From: an uncultured Bacteroidales bacterium
GTDB lineage: Bacteria > Bacteroidota > Bacteroidia > Bacteroidales > UBA3663
Assembly: GCA_905235375.1 (NCBI GenBank)
Contig: CAJOLH010000026.1
Span: 29,359 to 93,358, forward strand
Direction: 5' to 3'
DNA length: 64,000 nt
In this document: positions 53,582 to 60,898 of the stretch, piece after piece
Position numbering within the stretch: the stretch's first letter is position 1
How the letters are laid out: each line of letters starts with the position of its first letter
The notes under the pieces: model-generated
The model's database searches: none
What the model was told of the DNA's origin: nothing
The model's input: the letters and a program-made list of their open reading frames with translations, nothing else
Position numbers and translations under genes: made by a program

Positions 53582-54844
53582 TTATCGACGACCGCCGCTG
53601 CTGTGTCCGCTGCTGCCGCCACCACTACGGCCTCCACCACCGCCGCTGTAGCTGCCACCACCGCCACTGCTGCGTGTGCTGCCACCGCTGCTGAAGCTGC
53701 CGCTGCTGCGGGTGTTGCCGCCGCTGTAGCTGCCTGAATTGACGCGGATGTTGCTGCTGCTTCGATAGGCGCCACTGCTTGCTCCGCTGACGGTGCTGCG
53801 CGAACTGCTGCGGGTGTTGCTCACACCAGCCTCACGCGTGGTTGTACGACCTGTGTCGGTCTGTCGCACGCCATTGGCACTGCGACGGGCTGCACTGTTG
53901 TCAAGACTGCGAGTGGAACGTGTGCTGCCGGCAGTCTGGTTGTTTGGTACGGCATTGCGTGTATTCGTTCTGCTTCTTGTGGCTGTGGTGCCGCGTGTCG
54001 CGTTACCGACATTGCGTGTCGCGTTACCGACGTTGCGCGTTCCGTTGCTGCCTCGGGTTGCCATGCTGCTGCCATTGCGCCCGCGATTGCCGTTGCTTCG
54101 CAAGTTGCTGTTGTGTATAGCGCCATTGCGGCTGGCAATGCCTGGCTGGGAAGAGATTCCGGAAGAGCGTGTATTGTCGCGTCCGCTGTGGAATCCGTTT
54201 CGACCATGATGATTCCCCATGCCGTGGCCATCGAAGTGTGCATAGTGACCGCCCATGTTGTTGCGGTAGCCGCAGCCTCCATGCCATCCGGGGCCCCAGT
54301 AGTGGGGATAGGGATGGTAGAAGGGAGAATACCAGCCACCGTACCAGCCAGTGTAGTAGCCGTAGTTCCAGCCGTACCACCAGTTGCCCCAATGGAAACC
54401 GAAGGCGGGAGAAACATACCACCAGGGATCCCAGTAGCAGTAATCCCAGAAGTATGGATCCCAGTAAGCCACGTCGTACCACGGATCCCACATCCACCAG
54501 GTGAAGCGCGGATTGTGGAAGCGACGAATGCGGTTGCTGTTATAATACTGCTCGACCACAAAGATGGTGTCGTGGATCGTTTGGGGTTGAGTCGAAAGCA
54601 TCATGTTGTCGCTCTCGAGTGTTATTTCGGGCGTAGTGTTGAACGAAGACGATCGGCGATTGTAGGTGTCCACATCCCAATCGTCGTTGGCCTTGGTGGA
54701 CCAGACGTCGTTCGATGTCGAAGCGTAAGCCTGCTTGCGGCTGTTCTTACGGCTGTAATAGACGTCGTCCTGGGCCTGGGTCGAGATTGCTGCGGGAAGT
54801 GTGACTAACACTGCCAGCGCAGCCAGAATCAAACGTTTCATCAT
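53582..54844 (-). CDS. Exported low-complexity Trp/Tyr/Gly- then Ser/Arg-rich protein
   Basis: A 420-aa protein begun at the ATG 54844 rather than an upstream GTG, because this gives a clean signal peptide (LILAALAVLVTLPAAISTQAQ). About 100-200 is extremely rich in W, Y, P, G and H (WWMWDPWYDVAYWDPYFW). About 205-420 is Ser/Arg/Gly/Asn/Thr-rich with repeats GNATRNVGNATR and SSGGSTRSSGGG. Such proteins occur across Bacteroidales as envelope proteins of unknown role. No fold can be assigned. The repeat-rich DNA opens long reading frames on the other strand, which I treat as artefacts. Confidence 0.75.
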   Translation of the reverse strand: MMKRLILAALAVLVTLPAAISTQAQDDVYYSRKNSRKQAYASTSNDVWSTKANDDWDVDTYNRRSSSFNTTPEITLESDNMMLSTQPQTIHDTIFVVEQYYNSNRIRRFHNPRFTWWMWDPWYDVAYWDPYFWDYCYWDPWWYVSPAFGFHWGNWWYGWNYGYYTGWYGGWYSPFYHPYPHYWGPGWHGGCGYRNNMGGHYAHFDGHGMGNHHGRNGFHSGRDNTRSSGISSQPGIASRNGAIHNSNLRSNGNRGRNGSSMATRGSNGTRNVGNATRNVGNATRGTTATRSRTNTRNAVPNNQTAGSTRSTRSLDNSAARRSANGVRQTDTGRTTTREAGVSNTRSSSRSTVSGASSGAYRSSSNIRVNSGSYSGGNTRSSGSFSSGGSTRSSGGGGSYSGGGGGRSGGGSSGHSSGGRR

Positions 54845-54941
54845 TGCTATCTTGGTTTTAATTTTCACTGTTTGGACGAGGAATCCTAATGAAAGTTTAA
54901 AGAAACTTTAATTATTTTGACCTCGGCACGCGAAAAATATC

Positions 54942-55250
54942 TATATTTGCGGCGAACATTTCGATATATCGAGAACAAAAGCGAATGATAACTTTATGGT
55001 CGCTGCGCTCAAAATTATAAGAAAATTATTATAAAAATTGTCAAAAAGGGATTCTTATAATTTTTTGATATAATTTTTTGAGAATTTTGAGCGAAGCGAC
55101 CTAAACAACAAAAAGTTTTCGTAGATTTCGATGTTTTCGTAGTTTTTCGGAATCCTAAAATACGATGGATGTTATTCCGAAAAAGTCCGAAAAGACGAAA
55201 AGATCCGAAAATATTTTATAGTTATTTCCACGTTTTTCGAAGTTGAAAAT
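54942..55250 (+). promoter_or_regulatory. Repeated promoter-leader element, copy 2 (upstream of prmA)
   Basis: It contains the -7 box TATATTTG (54942-54949), CATTTCGATATATCGAGAAC and, after an insert, AAAGTTTTCGTAGATTTCG. Then comes an 11-bp stem TTTTTCGGAAT (55143-55153) with ATTCCGAAAAA (55174-55184) around a 20-nt loop. The order and most bases match copy 1 at 25036-25242 in the same orientation relative to the downstream gene. Confidence 0.7.
54998..55101. mobile_element. MITE-like 104-bp inverted-repeat insert in the prmA leader
   Basis: It begins GGTCGCTGCGCTCAAAATT and ends with the near-perfect complement AATTTTGAGCGAAGCGACC. The AT-rich interior is also self-complementary (TTATAA...). 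It is absent from leader copy 1, where only a short unrelated sequence sits at this point. No protein is encoded. No clear target duplication was found. Confidence 0.55.
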
Positions 55251-56111
55251 ATGGATTATATAGAAGTCAAATTAACGCCGACACCGTTTGCCGAAGAGAC
55301 GTGTGACGTCCTTGCTGCCCTGTTGGCTCCGCTGGGTTTCGACTCGTTTGCAACGGAGGGTGGCGAGACCGCTTGCCTCAAGGCATATATACCCGAGAAG
55401 CAGTTCTCAGTCCAACAACTCAACGCTCTGCTTGCCAATCTGCCCCTGCCCGATGTCAAGGTAACGTGGGAATCGCAGGTCATCGAGATGCAGGACTGGA
55501 ACCATCAGTGGGAGCAGAGCCGGCAGTTCGAGCCCATCGTGGTGGGCGAGGAGTGCTGCGTACATTCGCCGCTCACTCCTGCCAGCCAGATTCCTGCGTG
55601 CCGATATGATGTGATCATCGACCCGCGTATGTCGTTCGGTTCGGGCACGCACGAGACGACGAGCCAGCTGCTTGAAGAGATTTTAGAAATCAAGCCCACG
55701 GGCAAGGTGCTGGATATGGGTACGGGCACGGGCGTACTCGGCATTCTCTGCGCTCTTGTCGGAGCCGAGTATGTGCGAGCCATCGAGATTGACGATTGGG
55801 TAGCTGCCAATGCTGTTGACAATGTGCTCTACAATGGACTGGCTGGTCGCGTGAAGGTTGAATGTGGCGATGCCTCGTTGCTCACCGAGGGTCCGACTTA
55901 CGACCTTGTCCTTGCCAACATCAACCGCAACGTGCTGTTGCAGGATATGGCGCGCTATGTCGGTGTAATGCGCCCGGGCGGCATCCTGCTGATGAGCGGC
56001 TTCTACGAAACAGACATCCCAGCCATCCGCGCTTGCGCCGAACAGCTGGGCCTTTGTTGGCATCATCATCGTAGTCGTCACGACTGGGTGGTGATTAGGT
56101 TCAATAAATAA
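55251..56111 (+). CDS. prmA: Ribosomal protein L11 methyltransferase
   Basis: SAM-dependent methyltransferase, 286 aa, trimethylating L11. The N-terminal recognition domain is about 1-80. The linker has WNHQWEQSRQFEPIVVGEEC. The catalytic part has IIDPRMSFGSGTHETT (about 122-137), the SAM motif VLDMGTGTGVLGILCAL (about 152-168), and VLANINRNVL (the NPPY-like LANI motif, about 222-231). Length is typical. Its leader is a repeated element carrying an inverted-repeat insert. It is convergent with rimM, 2 bases between stops. Confidence 0.93.
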   Translation: MDYIEVKLTPTPFAEETCDVLAALLAPLGFDSFATEGGETACLKAYIPEKQFSVQQLNALLANLPLPDVKVTWESQVIEMQDWNHQWEQSRQFEPIVVGEECCVHSPLTPASQIPACRYDVIIDPRMSFGSGTHETTSQLLEEILEIKPTGKVLDMGTGTGVLGILCALVGAEYVRAIEIDDWVAANAVDNVLYNGLAGRVKVECGDASLLTEGPTYDLVLANINRNVLLQDMARYVGVMRPGGILLMSGFYETDIPAIRACAEQLGLCWHHHRSRHDWVVIRFNK

Positions 56112-56113
56112 TA

Positions 56114-56668
56114 TTAATCTTCCTCTGCCTCATCAATATTGACAAGCCCTTGCGGCAGGTCCATGAGGATGGTTTCGTTCTCGTCGTCGATGTCTAAGAT
56201 GAGGTCATCGGCGGCGGGAATCATTATTTCTTCCCCCTTGTGTTCGACGATGAAAAGCACATTCTCGGTCAGGTCGTTGATATCCACAATCTCACCGATA
56301 GGGCCCAAGGTCTTGTCGATAATCTGGTAGCCGATGAATTCAAGATCTTCTTCGACCTTTTCCTCATATTGCTTCTGTTCTTCGGGCGTGAAGCACTTGC
56401 GGTCGAAGTATAGTTTCAGGCCGCAGAATGGTTCTGCCTTTTCTGCCGAGTCGATGTCCTCGAACTTCAGGAGTGCGCTCTCTGACGAGCGGAAACGAAG
56501 GCTTTCGAGAAAGAACGGAACATAGATGCCATCCAGTTCGCACACCAGGTAGGGGCAGTTCGCCACCTCGTCGATGACGCTGTCGGTGATGCGTGCCTGC
56601 ATCTCGCCTTTCAAACCATGGAGCTTGGCGATGAAGCCCACTTCGATCAGTTGCTGCTCGGTAATCAT
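56114..56668 (-). CDS. rimM: 16S rRNA processing protein RimM
   Basis: Ribosome maturation factor, 184 aa, for the 30S head, binding S19. The N-terminal barrel starts EVGFIAKLHGLKGEMQARITD, and the PRC-barrel half has DLEFIGYQIIDKTLGPIGEI and EIMIPAADDLILDID. It begins one base after the stop of the PspC-protein gene, so it is the third gene of the padR operon. The usual neighbours (rpsP, trmD) are not here. Confidence 0.92.
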   Translation of the reverse strand: MITEQQLIEVGFIAKLHGLKGEMQARITDSVIDEVANCPYLVCELDGIYVPFFLESLRFRSSESALLKFEDIDSAEKAEPFCGLKLYFDRKCFTPEEQKQYEEKVEEDLEFIGYQIIDKTLGPIGEIVDINDLTENVLFIVEHKGEEIMIPAADDLILDIDDENETILMDLPQGLVNIDEAEED

Positions 56669-56669
56669 C

Positions 56670-58400
56670 TTACATTCCTATTTTCAGTTCGTTGTCATCG
56701 ATTTTGCCGATGCCTTCGTTGTTGCGCTGATAGCTGTAGGCACGTCCTTCGACGTCAATCTTGCCGATGCCCTCGTTCGAGACAATAAGGCTATCCACAT
56801 AGGCTTCGATATCCACCTTTCCGGCACCCTCGTTCACCACTTCGAGCTTGGGGCAGGTAAAGTTTTCGATATCAACCTTTCCGATGCCTTCCAGTTCCAC
56901 ACGCATGGGCTGTTCCTGCTCGATTCGTCCTTCGAAATCAACCTTTCCGATGCCGCTCATCCAGAGGTTGGTGAGGTAGGGAGCCGTCACATACACCCTC
57001 AGGTTCATGTTGCTCAGATTATTCTTGAGCAGCTGGTCGTCCTGCGTGATGAGCAGCTTTCCGTCCTCCTCTTCGATGATGGTGTGCTTCAGCAGGAAGT
57101 CGGCAGCCTTGACGCGTACGCTGCAGCTGTCCCCCTGGCGATAGATCACCTGAGCGATTCCCTGAACCTCCACCTTGTCGAAGGCTGGGATGGAATAGAT
57201 TGAGTCACAATAGACCGCGTTGTCAAAGTCTTCCCAGTCGTCATCGTCATCTATGTCTAATTCCTTGACCACGTTGCGCCAATCGACATCGTGCAGCTTC
57301 TCCTTGAGCCTATTCGCGCTGCCCCATCCTACCAGGGCAGAAATGACCATCAGTGCCAGCATGATGATATAGGAAAGCCCGTTGGTCGGCTTCTTGTCGC
57401 GATGCAGGAAGCAGTAGATAGTGTAGATGAAGAGTGCAATGAATGCCAAGGCCGACAGAATGAGGGCAAGGATGGCCCACTTCTCGTCACCTAAGACGGT
57501 CGAAGCCAGCGAGGTGCCACCTGTAGTGATGCCTGCTGTGAGCCCAAAGAGGCCAGCAACTACGCCGATAAGCGATGCAAGGAGGGCGATGACTACAATG
57601 GCTATGACGAAGAGTACGGGGATGGCCATCAATACAAGCAGTATCTTGAAGCAAACGGCCATCAGTCCTGTGAAGCTTCCAAGGCATCCGCTGTTGTTCT
57701 GCTGCGTGTTGGTCGAAGTCTCTTCGTAATCCAGTACCTGCGACTTGATGTTATCGGGATTCACTGCCATGCCTTTCATGCGCAGTCGTTCCTCGGCAGT
57801 TTTTGCTTCAGGGGCACAGATCCACAGCAGCAGATAGATGGGGATGATGGGGAAGGCAAGGCCTAAGATGGTCAGCACTACGAAGAGCAGACGCCAGATG
57901 ATGGGGTCGCTGTTGCCGAAGTAATGTGCTATACCCGAGAGTACGCCACCCACCAGTTTGTCCTGTGGGTCACGGTAATAGCGACGATGGCCCATCCACT
58001 CCTTGGTCTTCGAGCCGGCATTACGTACAGAGTCTTTTATCTCTTGCTTGAACTGTTGGCCTCCGTCGGTCGATTGCTGACCGCCTTCGGTCGTGTTTCG
58101 ACCATCGTCAGTGGGTCGTGCTTCGTCGCCCGTCTGTGTTCCACCCATTTCTTCGGGATTGCCGATTTCCTGGATGATGCTTCTCACTTGTTCGATGGTG
58201 ATCGATTCGTTGCCCGCCTGCTTCAGTTCCCAGCAGAGTTCGGCAACGCGGTGTTCGATGTCGTCGTAGATTTCATCGCCGCCCTCTTGCTTGCTGAAGT
58301 AGCTTTTGATGTTGTCGAGATACTGACTGAGCAGCTGGTGTGCGTCCTCATCGATGGCGTACAGTGTGCCGAATAGATTGATGTTTATGCTCGTTTTCAT
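56670..58400 (-). CDS. PspC-domain membrane protein with DUF2807 adhesin-like head
   Basis: A 576-aa protein. The N-terminal part (1-75) is a soluble domain found in these fusions (INLFGTLYAIDEDAHQLLSQYL). A Gln/Gly/Thr-rich linker runs to about 118. The PspC domain at about 135-200 (YYRDPQDKLVGGVLSGIAHYFG) includes a membrane helix. Further helices lie at about 235-370. The DUF2807 beta-helix at about 395-570 has rungs rich in GIGKVDIE. PspC proteins sense or buffer envelope stress. The gene directly follows padR (56 bases), the standard arrangement for PadR-controlled membrane proteins. Confidence 0.85.
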   Translation of the reverse strand: MKTSININLFGTLYAIDEDAHQLLSQYLDNIKSYFSKQEGGDEIYDDIEHRVAELCWELKQAGNESITIEQVRSIIQEIGNPEEMGGTQTGDEARPTDDGRNTTEGGQQSTDGGQQFKQEIKDSVRNAGSKTKEWMGHRRYYRDPQDKLVGGVLSGIAHYFGNSDPIIWRLLFVVLTILGLAFPIIPIYLLLWICAPEAKTAEERLRMKGMAVNPDNIKSQVLDYEETSTNTQQNNSGCLGSFTGLMAVCFKILLVLMAIPVLFVIAIVVIALLASLIGVVAGLFGLTAGITTGGTSLASTVLGDEKWAILALILSALAFIALFIYTIYCFLHRDKKPTNGLSYIIMLALMVISALVGWGSANRLKEKLHDVDWRNVVKELDIDDDDDWEDFDNAVYCDSIYSIPAFDKVEVQGIAQVIYRQGDSCSVRVKAADFLLKHTIIEEEDGKLLITQDDQLLKNNLSNMNLRVYVTAPYLTNLWMSGIGKVDFEGRIEQEQPMRVELEGIGKVDIENFTCPKLEVVNEGAGKVDIEAYVDSLIVSNEGIGKIDVEGRAYSYQRNNEGIGKIDDNELKIGM

Positions 58401-58456
58401 ATTGTTGACGTTTTGATGTTTGAGGTAAAATTCATGATAATTCGTGTTAAGAAAAG

Positions 58457-58807
58457 TTATTCTTTAGAAATGACGACTTCGCTGCCATTGTGGAGGATGT
58501 TGACGGTGTTGGTCAACTCGTTCCAGGCCGAGTCGAGGTGTCGGAGGAATTCCTCACCATCGAGCGTCAGCGCGTAATATTTGCGCGGAGGCCCCTGCGT
58601 CGATTCCTGCCATTCGTACTTCAGCAGCCTGTCGTTCTTCATGCGCGTCAGTAAGGGGTAGAGGGTGCCTTCCACCACGATGAGCTGGGCTTCCTTGAGC
58701 TGCTGGATGATGTCGGAGGCGTAGGCCGGCCCCTTGTGCAACAAGAGAAGGATGCAATACTCCAGCATTCCTTTCCGCATCTGTGATTTAGCGTTTTCCG
58801 TATTCAT
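58457..58807 (-). CDS. PadR-family transcriptional regulator
   Basis: Winged-helix repressor of 116 aa. It contains the PadR core KGMLEYCILLLLHKGPAYASD (quoted in part: GMLEYCILLLLHKGPAYA), then IVVEGTLYPLLTRMKNDRLL and GPPRKYYALTLDGEEFL. It heads an operon with the PspC protein and rimM. A palindrome in its promoter (58887-58905) is a good candidate for its own operator. The effector is unknown. Confidence 0.92.
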   Translation of the reverse strand: MNTENAKSQMRKGMLEYCILLLLHKGPAYASDIIQQLKEAQLIVVEGTLYPLLTRMKNDRLLKYEWQESTQGPPRKYYALTLDGEEFLRHLDSAWNELTNTVNILHNGSEVVISKE

Positions 58808-58865
58808 TTTGCTTCTTTTTATTTTGTAGGAGATTCTCTATTTCGGCAATTTCGTTTTGCCGCTG

Positions 58866-58905
58866 CAAATATATGCGATATTTTAGTACCTTGTATCGCA
58901 AGGTA
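58866..58905 (-). promoter_or_regulatory. padR promoter and probable autoregulatory operator
   Basis: The -7 box TATATTTG is at 58866-58873 on the reverse strand. Upstream, TACCTTG (58887-58893), 5 bases, CAAGGTA (58899-58905) form a perfect inverted repeat that takes the place of the -33 box. Binding there would block transcription. Confidence 0.6.
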
Positions 58906-59017
58906 TATTTTATTTAAGGAAATTTCACATAATATCTCAATGTTTCAGCTCGAATTAACGTTTGTTTACAGAATTATTGCAATTTTTGCGCTTCGACAAA
59001 ATATTTTCGCCAAAAAA

Positions 59018-59049
59018 TTTGCACAATCACGATATAGTGTTTATCTTTG
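59018..59049 (+). promoter_or_regulatory. Promoter of the lemA-family gene
   Basis: TTTG at 59018-59021, 20 nt, TATCTTTG at 59042-59049. Confidence 0.75.
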
Positions 59050-59124
59050 CGGCGTTGAAAAGCATCATTTATTCTTGAGAGAGTACATTTATTTATTATA
59101 AACTATCAATAATCCATCAGAAAC

Positions 59125-59658
59125 ATGGCAACTTTGATTTTAATTGCGGTCATTGCCGTTGCGGCTATCATCCTCATCGGCATGTATATCGTTTACAACA
59201 ATCAGGAGGTGGCTCTCCGCAAGGAGGCAGAGGCCCAGAAGGGCAAGGTTGAGAGTGTTCACGACCAGATGTGGAAGGTCATCCAGCAGAAGGCCGGCGT
59301 TACCGAAGAGTATCGTGAAACGTTCGAGAAGGTCTATCCTGAGATCATTTCGGGACGTTACAACCAGGATGGCAGTACGGCAATGAAGTGGATTCAGGAG
59401 AGCAATCCCAACTTCGACACCGCACTCTACAAGGATTTGATGCAGGCCATCGAGGTGCAGCGCAGCTATTTTACACAGGCGCAGACTCGTATGCTCGACA
59501 TCATTCGTCAGCGTGAGACCCTTCTTGAGTCCATTCCCGCCAAGTTCTTCATCTCGAACAAGACCAAGATTGACTACACCATCGTCTCAAGCACCCGCAC
59601 CAAGACAGTCACCACCACAGGCATTGATGACGATGTCGAGCTGTTCAAGAAAAAATAA
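59125..59658 (+). CDS. LemA family protein
   Basis: A 177-aa membrane-anchored protein. The N-terminal helix LILIAVIAVAAIILIGMYIVYNN (about 3-25; a stretch is quoted in part LILIAVIAVAAIILIGMYI) is followed by helical bundle sequence (VYNNQEVALRKEAEAQKGKV, DQMWKVIQQKAGV). It ends in a polar tail DDDVELFKKK. LemA proteins are widespread; their function is poorly known. The next gene lies in the same frame four codons after the stop. Confidence 0.85.
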   Translation: MATLILIAVIAVAAIILIGMYIVYNNQEVALRKEAEAQKGKVESVHDQMWKVIQQKAGVTEEYRETFEKVYPEIISGRYNQDGSTAMKWIQESNPNFDTALYKDLMQAIEVQRSYFTQAQTRMLDIIRQRETLLESIPAKFFISNKTKIDYTIVSSTRTKTVTTTGIDDDVELFKKK

Positions 59659-59670
59659 AACAGTAGTAAT

Positions 59671-60825
59671 TTGCATCGCTTAGCCTATCTTCTTCCGCCA
59701 ATCGCTCTCTTTGCCCATTGGGCGTGGGTCACCCAGGGAGGGGGCGAGATGTACCACGTGGACTATCGAATCTACGCGGTCATCCTTGTCGTGGCCGAAG
59801 GATGTGTGGCATTGGCTCATTATCTGGCTCGCCGTGCGGGTCTCGACACTGAGTTCCTGAGCGGTTATGTCACCGAGGTGCGCTACTATCGTGCCTGGAC
59901 CGAGCGTGTGGTCTATTACGAGACTGTCCGCGATAGCCGTGGCAATACGCGCCAGGTGCAGCGTGTGCGTTTTGTGCAGCATCCTCCCTATTGGCAGTGG
60001 GGACTCAACACGGGTCACGTCGAGAACATCTCACACGCCGTTTATCAGCAGTTGGTTTGGATGTGGGGTGGCAATACCTCCTACTTCTCCACCTTCCATG
60101 CAAATTGTGTGGCAGGTGGCGGTGGCGAGCTTTGCGTGTGGGATCAGAACCTCGAACACATGCAGACGCAGACCTATCCGCATCGCTACAACAATCCGCT
60201 CGACCGTTCGAACTCCATCTTCCGCTATGAGGATATCTCGGCGCAGGAGGCGAGAGAGCTGGGACTATACGACTACCCAGCTATCCACAATTACGAGCAG
60301 CAGCCCATCGTCGGCCTTGATGTCGCCACCGATGCCGACCAGCGGGCATTCCAGTTGCTCAATGCCACGATGGGTGGTTCGTGTCAGGTGCATTTCTTCG
60401 TCCTCCTCTTCGATGCGGCCAAGGGGCTGACGATAGGGGAGAAGCAACGTGCCTATTGGCATGGAGGCAACAAGAATGAGTTCACCATCTGCCTGGGTGT
60501 CGAACGTCCCAAGGTGAGCGATTCGTCGGACGATATTGCCGACGATCCATACGTGCTCCGTTGGTGCAATGCCTTCAGCTGGATGGACGAGCCACAGATG
60601 GAATTGGCTCTTGAGAGCTGGGCGCGTGACCATGAAGGCGAACCCCTCGACCTGCAGCAGTTCGCCAGCTGGCTTCGCGAGAACATCCAGCTGTGGCAGC
60701 GAAAGGAGTGGAAGGACTTCAAGTATATTGCTACACCCATGACGTGGTGGCAGCTCCTCATCGTCTTTGTCACGGCTTTGCTCGCTTGTGGCGGAGCGTG
60801 GTACTTCATGCTCAACTTCCGATAA
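59671..60825 (+). CDS. Membrane protein of unknown function
   Basis: A 384-aa protein with hydrophobic segments near the N-terminus (LAYLLPPIALFAHWAWV and IYAVILVVAEGCVALAHYLA) and one at the very end (WQLLIVFVTALLACGGAWYFML), so a large soluble domain of about 290 residues is tethered at both ends. The start is uncertain. TTG at 59671 keeps the first helix, while the first ATG (59749) removes it. No family recognised. It is in the same frame as lemA, only 12 bases after its TAA, and is probably co-transcribed and perhaps functionally paired with it. Confidence 0.65.
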   Translation: MHRLAYLLPPIALFAHWAWVTQGGGEMYHVDYRIYAVILVVAEGCVALAHYLARRAGLDTEFLSGYVTEVRYYRAWTERVVYYETVRDSRGNTRQVQRVRFVQHPPYWQWGLNTGHVENISHAVYQQLVWMWGGNTSYFSTFHANCVAGGGGELCVWDQNLEHMQTQTYPHRYNNPLDRSNSIFRYEDISAQEARELGLYDYPAIHNYEQQPIVGLDVATDADQRAFQLLNATMGGSCQVHFFVLLFDAAKGLTIGEKQRAYWHGGNKNEFTICLGVERPKVSDSSDDIADDPYVLRWCNAFSWMDEPQMELALESWARDHEGEPLDLQQFASWLRENIQLWQRKEWKDFKYIATPMTWWQLLIVFVTALLACGGAWYFMLNFR

Positions 60826-60898
60826 TTCTTCATTTTTAATACAGGCAATCCGCAGCAGTCAAGTTGGCTGCAACGGATTGTTTATTTTTCGTAACTCT

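Noticed and set aside
53842..54808. Long forward frames (up to 231 codons) opposite the low-complexity envelope protein
   Set aside because: They mirror the repetitive Ser/Arg/Trp coding DNA on the reverse strand and lack signals of their own.
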